A stretch of 64,000 nt of DNA from the NCBI GenBank assembly GCA_964059195.1, contig CAXKWD010000008.1, positions 44,383,502 through 44,447,501 on the forward strand, given 5' to 3'. The notes beneath the pieces were generated by a model that saw nothing but the letters and a program-made list of their open reading frames with translations, ran no database searches and was not told where the DNA came from. This document shows positions 44,000 through 55,380 of this stretch, piece by piece; the first letter of the stretch is position 1, and every line of letters begins with the position of its first letter. The translations under genes and the position numbers were made by a program. The stretch is from Ectobius pallidus (Eukaryota; Arthropoda; Insecta; Blattodea; Ectobiidae).

Positions 44000-46009
44000 A
44001 TGTTTTGTTTTCCAGGTTTCATCTGTATATGGATCGTCGCCTTATCAACAATACCAGGGAAGGGAGTGAACGTCCAACAACAGCAGGAATTAAATAAGGG
44101 ACTTGTTTTTTTAAAACAACAAGAAATATTGTTGTCAGCTAACAAATGGTCGATTGTTTTAGATTTTTCGTTAGAACAATATTACGAAATTTTAGAGAAT
44201 ATGACAGAACAAATAAATAATGTCAAGCATACGGTAAACAAACCAGATTTCATGAATTTTCAGATGTATGAGGCTTTAACAGAAATGTCGAAAAAACAGT
44301 TCAAACTTCATTGCGAAGGTTGGAGCACGAATTACAAAGATTGCAGATAAAAGTAGTAGAAATTGATGACGAATTATTTTACTCGGAGGGTAGAACAAAA
44401 AGAGGACTTATAAATTTGGGTGGATTAACTTTAAAAATATTGTTCGGTGTATTAGATTCAACAGACAGGCACAGAATAAATCACCAGATAGAGTCATTAA
44501 CCCAAACAAATGAAAAAATAATTGACTTAATGAAACAGCAAATTACATATGTAAACAAGACTGCAGATAGAGTAGAACAAAATTGCATTAATTTAAATAA
44601 GTTTTCCAAAATATTAAATACAACATTGCATGTGTTAGATAACGTTACAGAAGACGTATTTTTCGAAATAAATTTAGTCATGAAAAATATGGATTTGCTA
44701 ACAAATTTGCAGATTATGGCGGATACGTTAAAACAAGTTCAACACGATTTGATTCAATTTAGAATGGCAGTTGACTCCACAGCAGCCGGCATATTAAGCT
44801 CATACTTATTGCCCCCACAGGAATTTTCACAGATATTACAGAGAATTGCACTTATGTTACCAGAGGGAATTTCATTATTGTTTACACCTATAAATAGGAA
44901 TATATTTTTATATTATTCAACTGTCACCGTACATGCTATAGTGGTAAGTAATAAGCTAAGATTAATTGTAGACCTTCCACTCAAAGCTTCAGAAAAAAAC
45001 TTTTCAGTTATACAGTGTAAAGGAGTTACCTTATAAAAAATTTCAAAATACAAATATTACATTGGGATCGGTGGTAATAAAGGCCGATCACTCATATTTT
45101 GCTATCACAGCCAATAGATTGTGGTATGCGTTTTTGACGGAAGATGATGTTCAGAAGTGTAAGGGAAAGCCTGTTTTAATTTGCACGGCAGAAGTACCAA
45201 TTTATTCCATAACTCAGGAGACATGTTTGGCGAATTTATTTGTAGGTAAGGAGGAAAATGTAAAAGAATTATGTGACATACGTTTGGTTGGAAATAAGAG
45301 ACCACCAATGTGGTACAGACTTCCAAACACTAATACATGGATTTATAGCGTCCCAAACCGGATATCACTTACGCCGGTTTGTTTCAATGTCACTGGCGAA
45401 AGGCATAACATGCCGGCGGTAGAGATAGAAAACACAGGAGTATTAGAATCGGCCGCGGCATGCCAGTATTTTTCCGAGAAATTCCAATTATTGCCACATG
45501 TAGAAGGAAATATCATTCAAGAAAAAACCAAATGGTTAAATGATATAATTGTTCCTAAATTGAATAGCCATCAGTTAGATTTACCGGAATTGTTAAATTA
45601 CGAAAAGTTGTCAGATATTGTAAAGGAATTACCGGACATTAAGTTTTTTCATGAAGAAGGAATTACAATACAGGCGTTACACCAAAAATTAGAAGTAAAA
45701 AGGAACCAACAGGGTAATATAGGGTATGGGTTATTCCCTGCTTGTATGCTTGTACTTGTAATTTTACTAATAGCCATTGTTTTGTATGTTATACAGTATC
45801 TTCGGACCAGCAGGAAGAAGACACATAGCATTAAGAATCACCAGACCAAGGTCGCTGACTTTGCAAATTCCGTACCAACTACGCAATCTGCACAGCCAAG
45901 AGAGAAAAGTGCAAATTCGACAATTCCAGGCGATGTCATACAAGAAACAAGCCAAGAACCAAGTAATATTAAGGTGAAGCCAGTCTTCACGGGCGCAGGA
46001 ATTATATAA
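44000..46009 (+). pseudogene. Gypsy-1 env: F-type fusion glycoprotein, two breaks
   Basis: Three consecutive frames make up one envelope gene. The first (44,000-44,350) starts with a hydrophobic signal-like segment and follows a splice acceptor-like TGTTTTGTTTTCCAG ending at 44,015. The second (44,311-45,036) has the furin-type site RTKR followed by a glycine-rich, hydrophobic fusion-peptide-like stretch near 44,390-44,440, and N-glycosylation sequons. The third (45,062-46,009) holds several cysteines and a transmembrane segment (MLVLVILLIAIVLYVIQYL) near 45,745-45,800 with a cytosolic tail. The layout matches insect errantivirus envelopes related to baculovirus F proteins. Frame changes at about 44,340 and 45,036 mean no complete envelope can be made. 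Confidence 0.9.
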
Positions 46010-46453
46010 AAGGGATTTTTTTTAAAGGGAATTTTTTTTTTAAAAAGGATTTTTTTTTATTAGAATTAAACTGAATTTTGCATTAGGCAAATTAAAGGAT
46101 AGAATTAGAATGAATTAGTACCAAAATTAATTAAGGAAAAAAAAGAAAGAAACAATGATTAATTTAAATAAAATGTGTAGGCGTCAATTCGTTCCCATGG
46201 GTAACCATGACGTTGTAAAAAAAGGAAAAAAAATATTTATGAGAAATTAATCGTAGTAAATTTTAATGTATTAGCTACTCTCAACCATCTCTGTTGCAAT
46301 CAACGCAGCAACAGACAGCATCCCAGATATGCAACAACGAGCACAATATTAAAAATAAGAAATAAATAAAGAAATAAATAAATGGAAAGTATCAACAAAT
46401 CGACGAACGGATACACACACACCCGTTCGAATCCAGCTAAGGCGGATTCGAGC

Positions 46454-46466
46454 TAGGGGGGAGTGA
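46454..46466 (+). promoter_or_regulatory. Gypsy-1 polypurine tract
   Basis: AGCTAGGGGGGAG lies a few bases before the 3' LTR and would prime plus-strand synthesis. Confidence 0.8.
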
Positions 46467-47109
46467 TGTAATATCTTAAAACTTTGGAAACCAGACCCTC
46501 TAAATGGATCGCAAACAGGCCAGACATTGGGCTGGGTAAACCAGGAAATATAAGTGTCAACTTAGCGTTGCACAAGGTATTCATAACTTGTTGATGATTT
46601 GCGGAATTGCATTCCAAAGGTGGTTGACAGTCTAGTAATTGCGAAATACGAAATAAGTATTTTAAAGTAGTAAAGTTAAGAAATACGCGGAAAAGGAAAT
46701 TGCAAGAAAGGAGTTTTGGTTTGAAACGTCATGGGTGCCAAATGGATAGACGTATTGACGCACGATGTTATAAAACGGGCGGACTGACCAGTTCGGCCCT
46801 CTTGCTACTCTACATTCTTCACGACTGGATCGGCAGCACCCCGGTGCAAGTTTATTTTAATTTGTGTGTTATTCATCATGAAGTCAGTATGTAAGTACAC
46901 TATGTAATTTCAATTTATTTTAATATTAATAAACCTAGTCATTTTGTTATTTTGGGTAAAACTAGCTTTTGTGATTTGCGCATGGAGATGTTCCGTTCCT
47001 TGCCCTTGTCCTCGTGGTTAAGATGCAAATATATATTTTGAGCCATCCTGATAAATCGTGTCCCGGGGTAAAAGGTGTCAGAATAAATATAGGGCCCTGG
47101 GATACGACA
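46467..47109 (+). repeat. Gypsy-1 3' LTR
   Basis: 643 bp, same length as the 5' LTR with three differences seen by eye (about 99.5% identity). It is followed by the 4-bp duplication ATTA. Confidence 0.92.
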
Positions 47110-47260
47110 ATTACGCCGATCTCAATCTTGGAAAGAAAACCGCTGTTTTCTCACTTTACAGCTCCTTCACGGCCGGTTTGCATCTTACCGCGGTAAAAGT
47201 CGAAACCGAGCACGGTGCAACGAAAGTATGACTTTATCGGGGTAAACTAAGTAACTTTAC
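47110..47260. other. Left end of element B resumed after gypsy-1
   Basis: Continues B with another TTACCGCGGTAAA near 47,188 and GAGCACGGTGCAACG near 47,208, a weak copy of the terminal repeat. It leads into foldback C. Confidence 0.5.
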
Positions 47261-47294
47261 AGTAGTATGGGGGGGGGCTTATGGCCGGCGTCGC

Positions 47295-47395
47295 CATCTT
47301 GGATGACGTCACTTCCGGTTCCGGAACAAGATGGCGGCACTTCCGGTTCCGGAACAAGATGGCGGCACTTCCTGTTCCGGATCAAGATCTCGGCT
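47295..47395. promoter_or_regulatory. CRE-ETS-YY1-like site cluster, left arm of C
   Basis: A perfect CRE palindrome TGACGTCA at 47,304-47,311 leads into three 28-bp tandem units starting at 47,310, 47,338 and 47,366. Each unit has CACTTCCGG (ETS-type), TTCCGGAA (palindromic ETS pair; the third unit has a changed base) and the first two have AAGATGGCGG, the core of the YY1 site. Vertebrate and insect housekeeping promoters use these three motifs. Whether they act here is inference. Confidence 0.7.
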
Positions 47396-47756
47396 GGAGG
47401 GAGATTTAAATTTCGTAAATGCAAGTGTGTGCTAAGTCGAAATTTTGTATTTAATGCAAAAGTGATCTAAGTCGAAATTTTATGGCGGGATATTTGAAAA
47501 TTCAAAATGGTGGCTAGCGCCAAATTCAAAATTAAAAAATGCAAGAGTGGTCTAAGTCCAAATTTTATTTTTAATGCAAAAGTGAGCTAAGTCGAAATAT
47601 TATGGCGGGGTGTTTGAAAAATTCAAAATGGGGGTAATATTTAAATTTTGCTGCGTTAAAGCTTTTTGAAAATGTAAGAGTGGGCTAAGTCGAATTATAT
47701 ATTTAATGCAAAACAGTGCCGTGTAAAATATTGGTGGGAATATTTGAATTTTGAAA

Positions 47757-47905
47757 TACTACTACTACCACCACTACTACCACCACCACTACTACTACTA
47801 CAACTACGACTACTATTACTACTAATACGACTACCAATACCACTACCACCACCATCACCATCACCACTACCACCATCATCACCACCACCAATACCACCAC
47901 CATTA
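47757..47905. repeat. ACT/ACC trinucleotide repeat, left arm of C
   Basis: Long mixed run of ACT, ACC and ATC triplets. Its inverse is at 62,128-62,370. Open frames across it are artefacts of the repeat. Confidence 0.85.
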
Positions 47906-48119
47906 CCGTTAACGTTAGCGAGTAATGGTGATCCGTATATAAACAGGTGAAAACATTCCAGACTTTATCATTGTTTTGTTTTACTGCTAACGTGTGTGAC
48001 ATAGTACTCGAGTGTTCTGTTATATTTAGAGAGTGAAGATCAGGCTGAAGTCACCAAGCAGAACTGGAGAGTCGATCTGAATATAACAAGCATCACGAGG
48101 TATGTAAAACACTTGGTTG

Positions 48120-48767
48120 CATACCTTGTCATATAAACCAAACGCAAAACAAAATAAATAAATAAACTAAACTAATTCAAAGTCAACTGGAGCCTCGAAC
48201 TGAATATAAGTCACCTGTAAGAATACAGCTAAATATGGAATACACTTAAAGTTTCCTGGTATATTCAGAAAGTTTAGATCAGGCAGAAGTTACAAAGTAG
48301 AGCCATAGTTTCAATCTGAATGTAACAGGCATTAGATATGCAAGACACCTGGTTGCACACCTATGTAGCTAAGCAAAGGCGTGACTGACATAGTACCGGT
48401 ACTTGAATGTTCTGTTATATTTAGAGAGTTGATGAAGATCTCAAACATCTGCAAAAAAAATATATCCATGGAGTACACTGCATAGTTTATATTGTTTATT
48501 CTGTCTTACTGTGAACAAGAATGGCGTAAATTTCATGTTGATATTAGTTACCAATTATTATTTTGTATATTTTATTTCTACTGGTGTATAAAATTAAATA
48601 CTGCAACACATGACATAACAGATTAAGATAAGGTTACCAGAAGTCTCATTTCTAGAGGACAGTCCTTAGAAAAATGTCTCCCAGGGTTATCCCCAAATTT
48701 ACCTGCATTCATTTAAATAAACTATCCTGTATTGACAATTTTAAAACATCTGGTTCTTGAATCTAAA

Positions 48768-48812
<45 letters not shown>

Positions 48813-49030
48813 TTCAAGACCCATTGTATTTATTATCATTAGAGGTATAATGTTTGCTCTTAAATTCCAATATATTTCAAACTGTTAAAGAGGTAATGAA
48901 TGAGATGTCATTTCGAAGTGTGATAGGTAGAGGCACCTATTTGTTGCAAATCTAAAATTTGTATATGTACAATCACAAATCCGACTAAAAATGCACAAAA
49001 CTATTCACCATTGGGCGAAAATAATAAAAT
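48120..49030. other. Left arm of C, unique part, non-coding
   Basis: AT-rich DNA with (AAT)n at 48,771-48,812, mirrored in the right arm at about 56,640-57,540 with (ATT)n at 56,874-56,904. No gene. Confidence 0.6.
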
Positions 49031-49870
49031 AGTAAGTTTCTTCTAATTAACAACAAGTTAGGCATTTTTGTAAATATATTTTTTATTTAAATAACATTTT
49101 CTCAGTTTTCAACCTTGACTTGTATAAATAATTTAGCTTTCATAGCGACTGAAGTGTAGAAAGAAGACATTTTCAAAATAATTAGGTTCAAGTTAGTAAT
49201 ATTTTCTACATTTAAATAATATTATACAGTCTTTTAATCACAAGTTGTGTAAAATAATTTTGTTTTCGTATTAGTGTGAGTGCAGGAGTGGTAAGTTTCT
49301 TCTAATTAACAACAAGTTAGACATTTTTGTGAATACTTTAATGATTTTAATAATATTCTGTCAGTTTTCAAGCATGACTTATATAAATAATTTAGTTTTT
49401 ATAGCGACTGCAATGTACAAAGAAGATACTTTCATATTAATTAGAAATATTACTAACGTTATAGGTTAGGTTAGGTAAGGTTAGGTTAGGTTATGTTATG
49501 TTATGTGAAGTTATTATCTACACTTAAACAATATTATACAGTTTTTAATCACAAGTTGTGTAAAATATTTTTGTTTTTCGTATTAGTCTGAGTGCAGGAG
49601 TAGTAATTTTCTTCTAATTAACCACAAGTTAGACATTTTTGTGAATACTTTTTTGATTTAAATAATATTCTGTCAGTTTTTCAACATGACTTGTATAAAT
49701 AATTTAGTCTTTCATAGCGAGTGCAGTGTACAAAGAAGATATTTTCAAATTAATTAGAAATATAACAAACGTTATAGGTTAGGTTAGGTAAGGTTAGGTT
49801 AGGTTATGTTATGTTAAGTTAGGTTATGTTAGGTTAGGTTAGCTTTTCGGGGAACCAACTCATTTTATAA
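49031..49870. repeat. Three tandem ~260-310-bp units, left arm of C
   Basis: TAAGTTTCTTCTAATTAAC or a close variant starts units near 49,031, 49,288 and 49,599. Each continues with CAAGTTAG.CATTTTTGT and ends with TTAATCACAAGTTGTGTAAAA-type sequence. Units two and three also contain a pentamer array. The right arm has the mirrored set (55,850-56,640). Confidence 0.8.
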
Positions 49871-50190
49871 GCAATAATTTACGATTTTTTAGGTTAGGGT
49901 AGGTAAGGTTAGGTTATGTTATGTTAAGTTAAGTTAGGTTATGTTAAGTTAGGTTAGGTTAGCTTTTCAGGTGCTAAAGCATTAGGTCGTGAAAGTCTCG
50001 GCTGGTAAACGTTATAGGTTAAGTTAGGTAAGGTTAGGTTATGTTATGTTATGTTATGTTATGTTAAGTTAGTTTATGTTAAGTTATGTTATGTGTTAGT
50101 TTATGTTAAGTTAGGTTATGTTAAGTTAGGTTATGTGTTAGATTATGTTAAGTTAGGTTATGTTAAGTTAGGTTATGTTATTTTAGGTTA
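49464..50190 (+). repeat. TTAGG-like pentamer arrays, left side of the palindrome
   Basis: Runs of GGTTA with GGTAA, TGTTA and AGTTA variants keep mostly 5-bp phase at 49,464-49,502, 49,776-49,842, 49,880-49,962 and 50,015-50,190. TTAGG is the usual insect telomere unit; these are degenerate forms within the element. Confidence 0.8.
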
Positions 50191-50300
50191 GACAGGTGAC
50201 GTAAGCTGTACATACGGATCGAGGAAATTGAAAATCTCTGCGCGCCGAGTTCTTCAATGTTTCTCAGAGATCCGTTATGCGCTTACGGCACCTGTCTAAC
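50186..50300. repeat. Centre of palindrome C
   Basis: GGTTAGACAGGTG.CGTAAGC at 50,186-50,205 is mirrored at 50,281-50,300, with CGGATC pairs inside and an unpaired middle of about 50 bp near 50,243. The flanking pentamer arrays switch strand here. Confidence 0.85.
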
Positions 50301-50463
50301 CTAACCTAACATAACCTAACTTAACATAACCTAACACATAACCTAACTTAACATAACCTAACATAACCTAACACATAACCTAACTTAACATTACCTAACT
50401 TAACATAAACTAACTTAACATAACATAACATAACATAACCTGACCTTACCTAACCTAACCTAT
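50296..50463 (-). repeat. TTAGG-like pentamer array, right side of the palindrome
   Basis: TAACC/TAACA units on the plus strand, the inverse of 50,015-50,190. The array family continues after gypsy-2 at 55,679-55,750, 55,800-55,876 and 56,148-56,194. Confidence 0.8.
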
Positions 50464-50518
50464 AACGTGTACCAGCCGAACTTTCACGACCTAATGCTTT
50501 AGCACCTGAAAAGCTAAC

Positions 50519-50808
50519 TGTTATGTATGTATGTGGATTGTATTATATATGTAGTGTTATATTTTGTATGTGCGCTGAGTAGGCATTCATGTATTAACAA
50601 GGCCGTGACTCAGCCAATGAGAAGACGAGCTAGCTCCCGCCAACTAGCTAAAGAGAGTTCATTCAATAATGGCGGATTGGACTGTTTGGTGTAAATGTAC
50701 GTCTTAATTAAACCATTGAACTATGTTAATTACTTAACATTGTGCCATCATTTCACCCGACCAACTTCCTAAGCGGATTGTGTATGTTGTCGAGGACAGT
50801 ACATAACA
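50519..50808 (+). repeat. Gypsy-2 5' LTR
   Basis: 290 bp, TG...CA ends. It is followed by GTGGCGACGAGG, the place of the primer-binding site. Confidence 0.93.
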
Positions 50809-51085
50809 GTGGCGACGAGGAAAACAAAACAGTGGAATCGAGGATTTCCAGGTACGCATGCAGGGAGCTATAGTACAAAGTGAAACAGACGCCATTAACC
50901 GCCATTCTGTGGACTTCAGTTGGGGAAGGTGACACAGACGGAAGAAAAGTTTAAGTCTATGTTCCGGGGAGGAAGCGTAGGACTTAATTGTGTCACAATT
51001 GAAGAGTTTAAGTCTATGTTCCGGGGAGGAAGCTTAGGACTTAATATTGTCACAATTGAAGAGGTGTCAGAGTGAAACATCGAAA
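50809..51085 (+). promoter_or_regulatory. Gypsy-2 leader with 68-bp-type direct repeat
   Basis: After the GTGGCGACGAGG primer-binding region the leader contains GAAGA..GTTTAAGTCTATGTTCC and GGGGAGGAAGC.TAGGACTTAAT twice (about 50,941-51,000 and 51,001-51,062). The repeat lies directly ahead of the gag start at 51,086. Confidence 0.7.
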
Positions 51086-52737
51086 ATGCTAGGAAGCGTC
51101 GGTGAATTTGATGCAAGTCAGGAGATTTGGGCATCTTATGTGGAACGTTTTGAACTATTTTGCGAATGCAATAAAGTAGAAACTGAAAAAAGGTATGTAC
51201 GTTATTGACACTGGTAGGTGTAAAGACATATTCTTTGGTAAGAAATCTATGCATGCCAGACAAACCGGCTACAAAGAAGATGGAGGATATTGTAAAGATA
51301 ATCCAAGACCATTTGTACCCAAAACCTTCGTTTATTGCTGAGCGGTATAAATTTAGCAAAAGAAACCAGTTGGAAAATGAGACAGTTTCGGAGTATATTG
51401 CAAGTTTAAAGCAATTATCTATCCATTGTGAATTTGGAGCATCACTTAGTGACTACTTGCGTGATCGACTGGTGAGTGGCATACGTAGTGAGTCAACAAA
51501 ACAGAGGCTATTGGCAGAACCTTCTCTAACCTATGATGAGGCAGTAAAAATCATCCTGTCTGTGGAAACGGCAGAGAAAAACGCATCTGTTCTGGGGGCC
51601 AGTAACAGCGCCGGGGGCGGTGGCCAGTTGCAGCGGATGGCAGCATCTCATAGTTGGAATGCCGGGGGCAGACCACAGCAGCAGAGGGACAGCAACTACA
51701 GCTATGAACCAGCACAACCCTGTGGCAGCAAACAGCAAGTGAAGTGGGGAGTGAAGTGTTTTTGTTGTGGGAAAGTTGGGCATGTCTCTAAAGAGTGCCG
51801 TTTACGTGGTTGCATTTGCAACAAGTGTGGTAAACAAAACCACATTGCTGCAGTGAGTAAATCTATACATAGATCTAACCAGTCTAAGGGTCAATCTAAA
51901 TTCCAGAGCAGTTATAAGAAGGGAACCAAACATAACTATGTGGGAGCGGATTCTCAGTTGGAAGAGACATCCGAAACTACTGATGAAAATCTAGATGGCA
52001 TTGCTAACCTATATGCAATTAAACCAACTATCACTAGGTTGAGTGGTGAAAAAGAGTTTAACAAGGTTAACAAGTTGAATAGGCCTACTGTAAAAGTTGA
52101 TCCAGTAAGGTTAGAAGTCAGTATAGAAGGGCAAGGAGTAGTAATGGAGTTAGATACAGGGGCGAGTGTAAGTGTATGTAACAAGGAATTTTATCAAGAT
52201 AATTTAAATTCATTAGACTTGTTACCAACTGATTTATCTCTTAGTTCATATACAAATGAACCTATTGTACCTATAGGTAGATTATGTGTCTCAGTAGCCT
52301 ATAAGGATGTTCAAACTAAACTAAATTTGTATGTAATTGAAGGGGGATCTCATCCACTTATGGGACGAGATTGGCTTCAAGCTTTAGGAGTAGACATTTC
52401 ATTTAAAACCAACTTGTTTGAGTTGAACAAGCCTAAGTCAATTATGGAAACAAATGTAAACAAACTAATTCAGGATTTTCCTGAAGTGTTTACCGACCAG
52501 CTAGGCGAGTACAAGGGCGAGCCAATTAAACTCAAGCTAAAAGAAAATGCCATACCTAAATATTGTAAACCAAGGCCGTTACCGTTCACCTTGAAGGCTA
52601 AGGTAGAAGCAGAACTTCAACGCTTAGTTGATTCTGATGTATTGTCTCCAGTAACTAGTAGCGAATATGCAACTCCTATTGTAGCTGTTTTAAAAAATGT
52701 GGTTCTGTTCGTATATGTGGGGATTACAGAGGTTTGA
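51086..52737 (+). pseudogene. Gypsy-2 gag and protease, frameshifted
   Basis: The likely start is the ATG at 51,086 (MLGSVGEFDASQEIWASYVE). That frame is lost at about 51,190-51,200 after an A-run, and the open frame from about 51,205 continues the capsid region (YKFSKRNQLENETVSEYIAS). A CCHC knuckle, CFCCGKVGHVSKEC, is followed by CNKCGKQNHIAAV, a second knuckle lacking its last cysteine. Protease is seen as ELDTGASVSVCN near residue 318. The frame then enters the RT start and stops at 52,737, after a further shift in AAAAAA near 52,695. Confidence 0.87.
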
Positions 52738-55298
52738 ATAAGGATCTTGAAGTGGAACATTACCCATTACCAAGAATTGAGGAGTTGTTCACTGAGTTAC
52801 AAAAGGGTGAAAGATTTAGCAAGATAGATTTGAGTCAAGCTTATATGCAACTTAAGTTAGATCTGGAATCACAGAAGCTGTGTACCATATCTACTCACAA
52901 AGGGTTGTTTGCTTACAAAAGATTACCTTATGGGGTAAATAGTGGTCCTAGTATTTTTCAGAAAATAATTGACCAAACCTTACAAGGTTTACCAGGAGTC
53001 GTATCGTTTTTAGATGATATTTTGATTTCTGCACCTGACAATGAAACTCACATTCAAAGACTGAGAGAAGTTTGTAAGCGCCTTTCTTTAAGGGGATTTA
53101 CCGTTAAGAAGGAAAAGTGTGACTTTTTTGCAAAACAATTAGAGTATCTCGGATTCATTATAGATAAAGATGGTTTACATACTTGCAAGTCTAAGGTAAA
53201 AGCTATTGTTGAAGCTCCTGTTCCCAAGAATGTAACTCAAGTAAAAGCTTTTGCAGGACTAGTACAGTATTATGGAAAGTTTGTACCAAATTTAAGTGGT
53301 ATCATGAGTCCGTTATACAATCTTTTGAGGAAAGATGTTCCATATGTTTTTGATGAAGAGTGTATGAAAGCTTTTAATAAGGTTAAAGAATTACTAACAA
53401 CAGCACCAGTATTAGCTCATTATGATCCAAAGGCACCAGCTGTATTAACGGTGGATGCACGCTCAACAGGGCTGGGCAGTGTATTGAGTATAATAGATTC
53501 TAAAGGCGTTGAACGTCCTGTGTCGTATAGTTCTCGTACACTTTCTGCAGCTGAACGAAACTATTCACAGATAGATAAAGAGGCAACTGCAGTGATTTTT
53601 GGTGTAAAAAAATACCACCAATACTTGTATGGTAGACATTTTATTCTCAAATGTGATCACAAACCCTTACTAAGTATTTTTGGACCTAAGAAGGGTATTC
53701 CAGTGTTCGCAGCCGGTAGACTGCAACGCTATGCCTTGTTTTTATCAGGTTACACTTTTGACATTAAATATGTTAAGTCTGAGGAAAATTGTGCGGATGC
53801 ACTGTCACGCCTACCTTTAGAGGTTAAACATAAGGATGTTACAAGTGATGAGTTAGCATGGTTAGGAACATATTTGCATTGTGTTAAAGAAAGTTCGGCT
53901 CCTATTGACTGTGAACTAGTAAAAATAGAAACACAGAAGGACCAACTACTGAAAAAGGTGTACAATTTTGTTATGCATGGGTGGCCCAATTACCTATCAG
54001 GGGAAAATAGGGAACTCCAAGCATTCTATCAAAGACAGAATGAGCTAACTGTGGAAATGGGTGTACTTATGTGGGGATATCTCGTGGTAATACCTAAGTC
54101 TCTTCAGGCATTTCTGTTAAAAGAACTGCACAATTCTCACTTGGGCATAGTTAAAATGAAAAGTGTTGCTCGTAACTATATGTATTGGCCTGGCATTGAT
54201 TTAGACATTGAACGTATTGCAAATAATTGTTCTTCTTGTCTTTTGGAACGACCAAGCCCACCTAAAGCAGAGTTACATGTGTGGCAGTATCCCAGTAAAC
54301 CATGGGAGCGCCTTCACTTAGATTATCTTGGTCCATTCCAAGGAAGAATGTATCTAATAGTGATTGATGCTCATTCTAAGTGGCTTGAGGTTTTTGAAAC
54401 AGCCTCAACCGCAGCACATCTGGCAATTGACAATCTGAGGTCATTATTTGCACCATTTGGCTTACCACTTTTGGTAGTCAGTGATAATGGACCGCCATTT
54501 AATTCGGCTGAGTTTCAAGAGTTCCTAAAGAAAAATGGAGTAGAGCACAAGACATCTGCACCATATCATCCGCAATCAAATGGTCAGGCGGAGAGTGTAG
54601 TTAAGTATGTTAAGTACAAGTTACAAAAGGTGTTAAGAAAAGGAGTGAATGTATCACTAGCTCTAAGTAGAATTTTGTTTGACTACCGTAACTCTGTACA
54701 TTCAACCACTAATGAAACACCTGCTAAATTAATGTTTGGCAGAAATTTAAGAACCAGATTTGATCTGTTGAGACCTAATCTGTGTAACAGAGTTTCGCAG
54801 AGACAAGAGAAACAAAAATCCTACTTTAATGGTAATCCAACTAGATATTTGTATGTAAATCAACCGGTTTTAGTAAAGGATTATCGTTCAAGGAATAAGT
54901 GGGTGGAAGGTATTGTGATTAAACAGATTAGTAAGGTGATGTACTTAGTAAAAATAAATCTTGGTGTAGTCTGGAAAAGGCATATAGACCAAATAATTGC
55001 CACAGACATGTGTGAAGTAAGGGATAAGGGAGAGTTAGATGTTAACTGTCGAAGTGAGTCAAGGGATTGGCTAGTAATTGAACCAGTAACCAATCAGAGC
55101 CATGCAGCGGTTGAATCAGTTAGTAGCCGTTCCGCTTCTGTAAACTCACCTCAAACACCTCTCCATGCTGAAAGAAAAACATCTGACATAAATCCTTGCA
55201 GTCTGATTGAACCTGATTCTGTAAATAAGGATCCTTCGTCTATGGTTGTCAGACGCTCACACAGAGTGAGGAAACAAGTTGAGAGGCTTAATTTGTAA
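52734..55298 (+). CDS. Gypsy-2 pol: RT, RNase H, integrase
   Basis: An 854-residue open frame. RT motifs include FSKIDLSQAYMQL, YGVNSGPSIFQ and the catalytic SFLDDILIS (FLDD in place of YxDD). RNase H follows with LTVDARSTGLGSVL and SRTLSAAERNYSQIDKEA. Integrase has a zinc finger (HNSHLG...CSSC) and a DDE core: LDYLGPF, VVSDNGPPFNS and QSNGQAES. The C-terminus ends VRRSHRVRKQ, common in the K02A2.6-like gypsy group. The true start is upstream, in another frame, so this is the 3' part of a broken polyprotein. Confidence 0.92.
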   Translation: MNKDLEVEHYPLPRIEELFTELQKGERFSKIDLSQAYMQLKLDLESQKLCTISTHKGLFAYKRLPYGVNSGPSIFQKIIDQTLQGLPGVVSFLDDILISAPDNETHIQRLREVCKRLSLRGFTVKKEKCDFFAKQLEYLGFIIDKDGLHTCKSKVKAIVEAPVPKNVTQVKAFAGLVQYYGKFVPNLSGIMSPLYNLLRKDVPYVFDEECMKAFNKVKELLTTAPVLAHYDPKAPAVLTVDARSTGLGSVLSIIDSKGVERPVSYSSRTLSAAERNYSQIDKEATAVIFGVKKYHQYLYGRHFILKCDHKPLLSIFGPKKGIPVFAAGRLQRYALFLSGYTFDIKYVKSEENCADALSRLPLEVKHKDVTSDELAWLGTYLHCVKESSAPIDCELVKIETQKDQLLKKVYNFVMHGWPNYLSGENRELQAFYQRQNELTVEMGVLMWGYLVVIPKSLQAFLLKELHNSHLGIVKMKSVARNYMYWPGIDLDIERIANNCSSCLLERPSPPKAELHVWQYPSKPWERLHLDYLGPFQGRMYLIVIDAHSKWLEVFETASTAAHLAIDNLRSLFAPFGLPLLVVSDNGPPFNSAEFQEFLKKNGVEHKTSAPYHPQSNGQAESVVKYVKYKLQKVLRKGVNVSLALSRILFDYRNSVHSTTNETPAKLMFGRNLRTRFDLLRPNLCNRVSQRQEKQKSYFNGNPTRYLYVNQPVLVKDYRSRNKWVEGIVIKQISKVMYLVKINLGVVWKRHIDQIIATDMCEVRDKGELDVNCRSESRDWLVIEPVTNQSHAAVESVSSRSASVNSPQTPLHAERKTSDINPCSLIEPDSVNKDPSSMVVRRSHRVRKQVERLNL

Positions 55299-55380
55299 TA
55301 CCTTCTTACCTAATGGTATTATTGTTTCAGTTTTTAAATTATATTTAAATGTGTATGTTTTCAAATTGTTCCAATTTTGG

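Larger units (their letters stand above)
37519..47109 (+). mobile_element. Gypsy-1: errantivirus-like LTR retroelement with env
   Basis: Two 643-bp LTRs (TGTAATATC...TACGACA) differ at only three positions seen by eye. A 4-bp duplication ATTA flanks them (37,515-37,518 and 47,110-47,113), the length typical of errantiviruses. Order is gag, pol (protease, RT, RNase H, integrase), then env, with a purine tract AGGGGGGAG before the 3' LTR. pol is fully open, but gag has one break and env two, so it is an old endogenous copy that is not complete. Confidence 0.93.

Noticed and set aside
47703..48002. Valine-rich open frame across the triplet repeat
   Set aside because: Product of the ACT/ACC repeat; the mirrored copy at 62,144 gives the same artefact.
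49464..50463. CRISPR-like array
   Set aside because: The units are 5-bp pentamers with no spacers; this is a simple repeat in a eukaryotic element.
49464..50463. True interstitial telomere
   Set aside because: The repeats are degenerate, mirrored around a palindrome centre and inside a mobile element, so a chromosome-fusion origin is unlikely.
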